From the NCBI RefSeq assembly GCF_001655685.1, contig NZ_LYVF01000009.1, forward strand, positions 1-64,000: a stretch of 64,000 bases of DNA, written 5' to 3'. Below are positions 63,361-64,000 of the stretch, one piece after another. Within the stretch, counting starts at the first letter, position 1. Each line of letters opens with the position of its first letter. This stretch comes from Desulfotomaculum copahuensis (lineage in GTDB: Bacteria; Bacillota; Desulfotomaculia; Desulfotomaculales; Desulfovirgulaceae). The notes under the pieces were generated by a model. It had not been told where the DNA came from. It saw only the letters and a program-made list of their open reading frames with translations, and searched no databases. Both the position numbers and the translations under genes were made by a program.

Positions 63361-64000
63361 ATGGCTAAGATCGGTTATCTCGGGCCGCCGGGGACTTTCT
63401 CCGAACTGGCCTTGCAATACTATCTGGCGGCCGGTGAACAGCGTGACCTGGAGCCGGTGTGCCTGCCATCCCTGGATGATGTGCTGGCTGGCGTGGACCG
63501 GGGGGAACTGGCGGCCGGGCTGGTGCCGCTGGAAAATTCCAGCGAGGGGGCGGTGAACCGCACCCAGGATTTGTTGGCCCATCGTTTTACCGGCCTGTTC
63601 ATTCAAAAGGAAATGGTGCTGCCGGTGGAGCATCATTTGCTGGCCCGGCCGGGGATGACGGTGGCGGCGGTACGCCGGGTGCTCTCCCACCCCCAGGCGC
63701 TGGCCCAGTGCCGCGGGTATCTCCGGCGCCTCCTGCCCGGGGCGTTGGAAATGGAAACGGCCAGCACGGCGGCGGCCGCTGCCATGGTGGCGGCCAGCGG
63801 GGAACCCTGGGCGGCGATCGGCACCCGGGCAGCCGCCCGGGCCTGCGGTCTGAGTGTGCTGGCGGAAAAAATCAATGACTGTCAAAGCAATGCCACCCGC
63901 TTCGTGGTGCTCGGCAGGCAGGACGGTGAACCCGGCGCCGGCTGTAAGACTTCCCTGATTTTCTCCGTGGCCGACCGTCCCGGGGAGCTTTACAGCGCGC
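63361..64000 (+). CDS. pheA: prephenate dehydratase, partial (continues past window end)
   Basis: 213 codons are visible and no stop is reached. It turns prephenate into phenylpyruvate. The dehydratase domain starts KIGYLGPPGTFSELALQYYL and continues with AAGLVPLENSSEGAVNRTQD, LSHPQALAQCRGYL, ASTAAAAAMVA, AAIGTRAAARACGL and the TRF motif in SNATRFVVLG. The last residues (SLIFSVADRPGELYSA) begin the ACT domain that senses phenylalanine. GAAGGGG stands before ATG 63361. Together with aroF and a probable Phe-type T-box it forms an aromatic amino acid operon. Confidence 0.95.
   Translation, partial: MAKIGYLGPPGTFSELALQYYLAAGEQRDLEPVCLPSLDDVLAGVDRGELAAGLVPLENSSEGAVNRTQDLLAHRFTGLFIQKEMVLPVEHHLLARPGMTVAAVRRVLSHPQALAQCRGYLRRLLPGALEMETASTAAAAAMVAASGEPWAAIGTRAAARACGLSVLAEKINDCQSNATRFVVLGRQDGEPGAGCKTSLIFSVADRPGELYSA

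Overview
The window looks like a spore-forming, anaerobic, GC-rich member of the Firmicutes (Clostridia), most likely the Peptococcaceae/Desulfotomaculum-Pelotomaculum type. The evidence is spoVS behind a SigH-type promoter, a GerMN/Gmad2 lipoprotein, a SpoVD-like PASTA penicillin-binding protein, RNase Y, a T-box leader, a cobalamin riboswitch, many TTG/GTG starts, and tetrahydrofolate/corrinoid methyltransferase genes typical of acetogens and their relatives. I did not see tRNA, rRNA, CRISPR or transposase genes.

Left part (1-1430): a stretch of gene debris. It holds the 3' end of an aldehyde dehydrogenase, the C-terminus of a Gfo/Idh/MocA oxidoreductase in another frame, a small DUF6922-like gene, and an AbiEii-type toxin gene that has lost its middle. 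Next come a DeoR-type regulator and gapA (1694-3675).

Methyltransferase island (about 4100-19060): it contains every part of an anaerobic O-demethylase-type system. These are a methyl-THF:corrinoid methyltransferase (MT II), two uroporphyrinogen-decarboxylase-family methyltransferases (MT I candidates), an intact corrinoid protein, a 25-codon relic of a second corrinoid protein, and a RamA/RACo-like corrinoid reactivator that appears to lack the segment between its two DIGT motifs. There is also a DUF6951 protein and two organic-anion MFS transporters. The centrepiece is a two-component system whose sensor kinase begins with its own corrinoid-binding module, followed by PocR and histidine-kinase domains; its partner is an AraC-type response regulator. 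A CdaR-type regulator, glycerate kinase, an ACS-family transporter, an MT I and the corrinoid protein lie in a row, which suggests (inference) use of a methylated glycerate or similar methoxylated acid. A clear -24/-12 (Sigma-54) promoter precedes the first MT I gene. Both MT I genes carry single-base frameshifts, so this island is either decaying or contains sequence errors.

Core part (19-40 kb, + strand): FtsK/SpoIIIE translocase, mnmH, rodZ-like, rimO, pgsA, an FtsH-like protease, cinA, recA (with SOS box) and recX, rny, ymdB, spoVS, an M19 dipeptidase, a PHP phosphoesterase, a class I aminotransferase, DUF3842 and acpS. Then a cobalamin riboswitch with terminator controls a late-cobamide operon cobU-cobQ-cbiB-cbiA-cobS-cobD-cobC (40.6-48.4 kb; no cobT here), which supplies the cofactor the island needs. 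A PASTA PBP follows.

Right part (50.9-64 kb): a mainly minus-strand block (small membrane proteins, GerMN lipoprotein, a second FtsK/SpoIIIE, lgt, a zinc-ribbon protein), a GGDEF/HD-GYP membrane protein, a fused ADP-forming acyl-CoA synthetase, and finally a T-box leader with two successive antiterminator/terminator modules in front of aroF and pheA (cut by the window end). The two FtsK genes share a 74-bp perfectly identical stretch in inverted orientation 31 kb apart.
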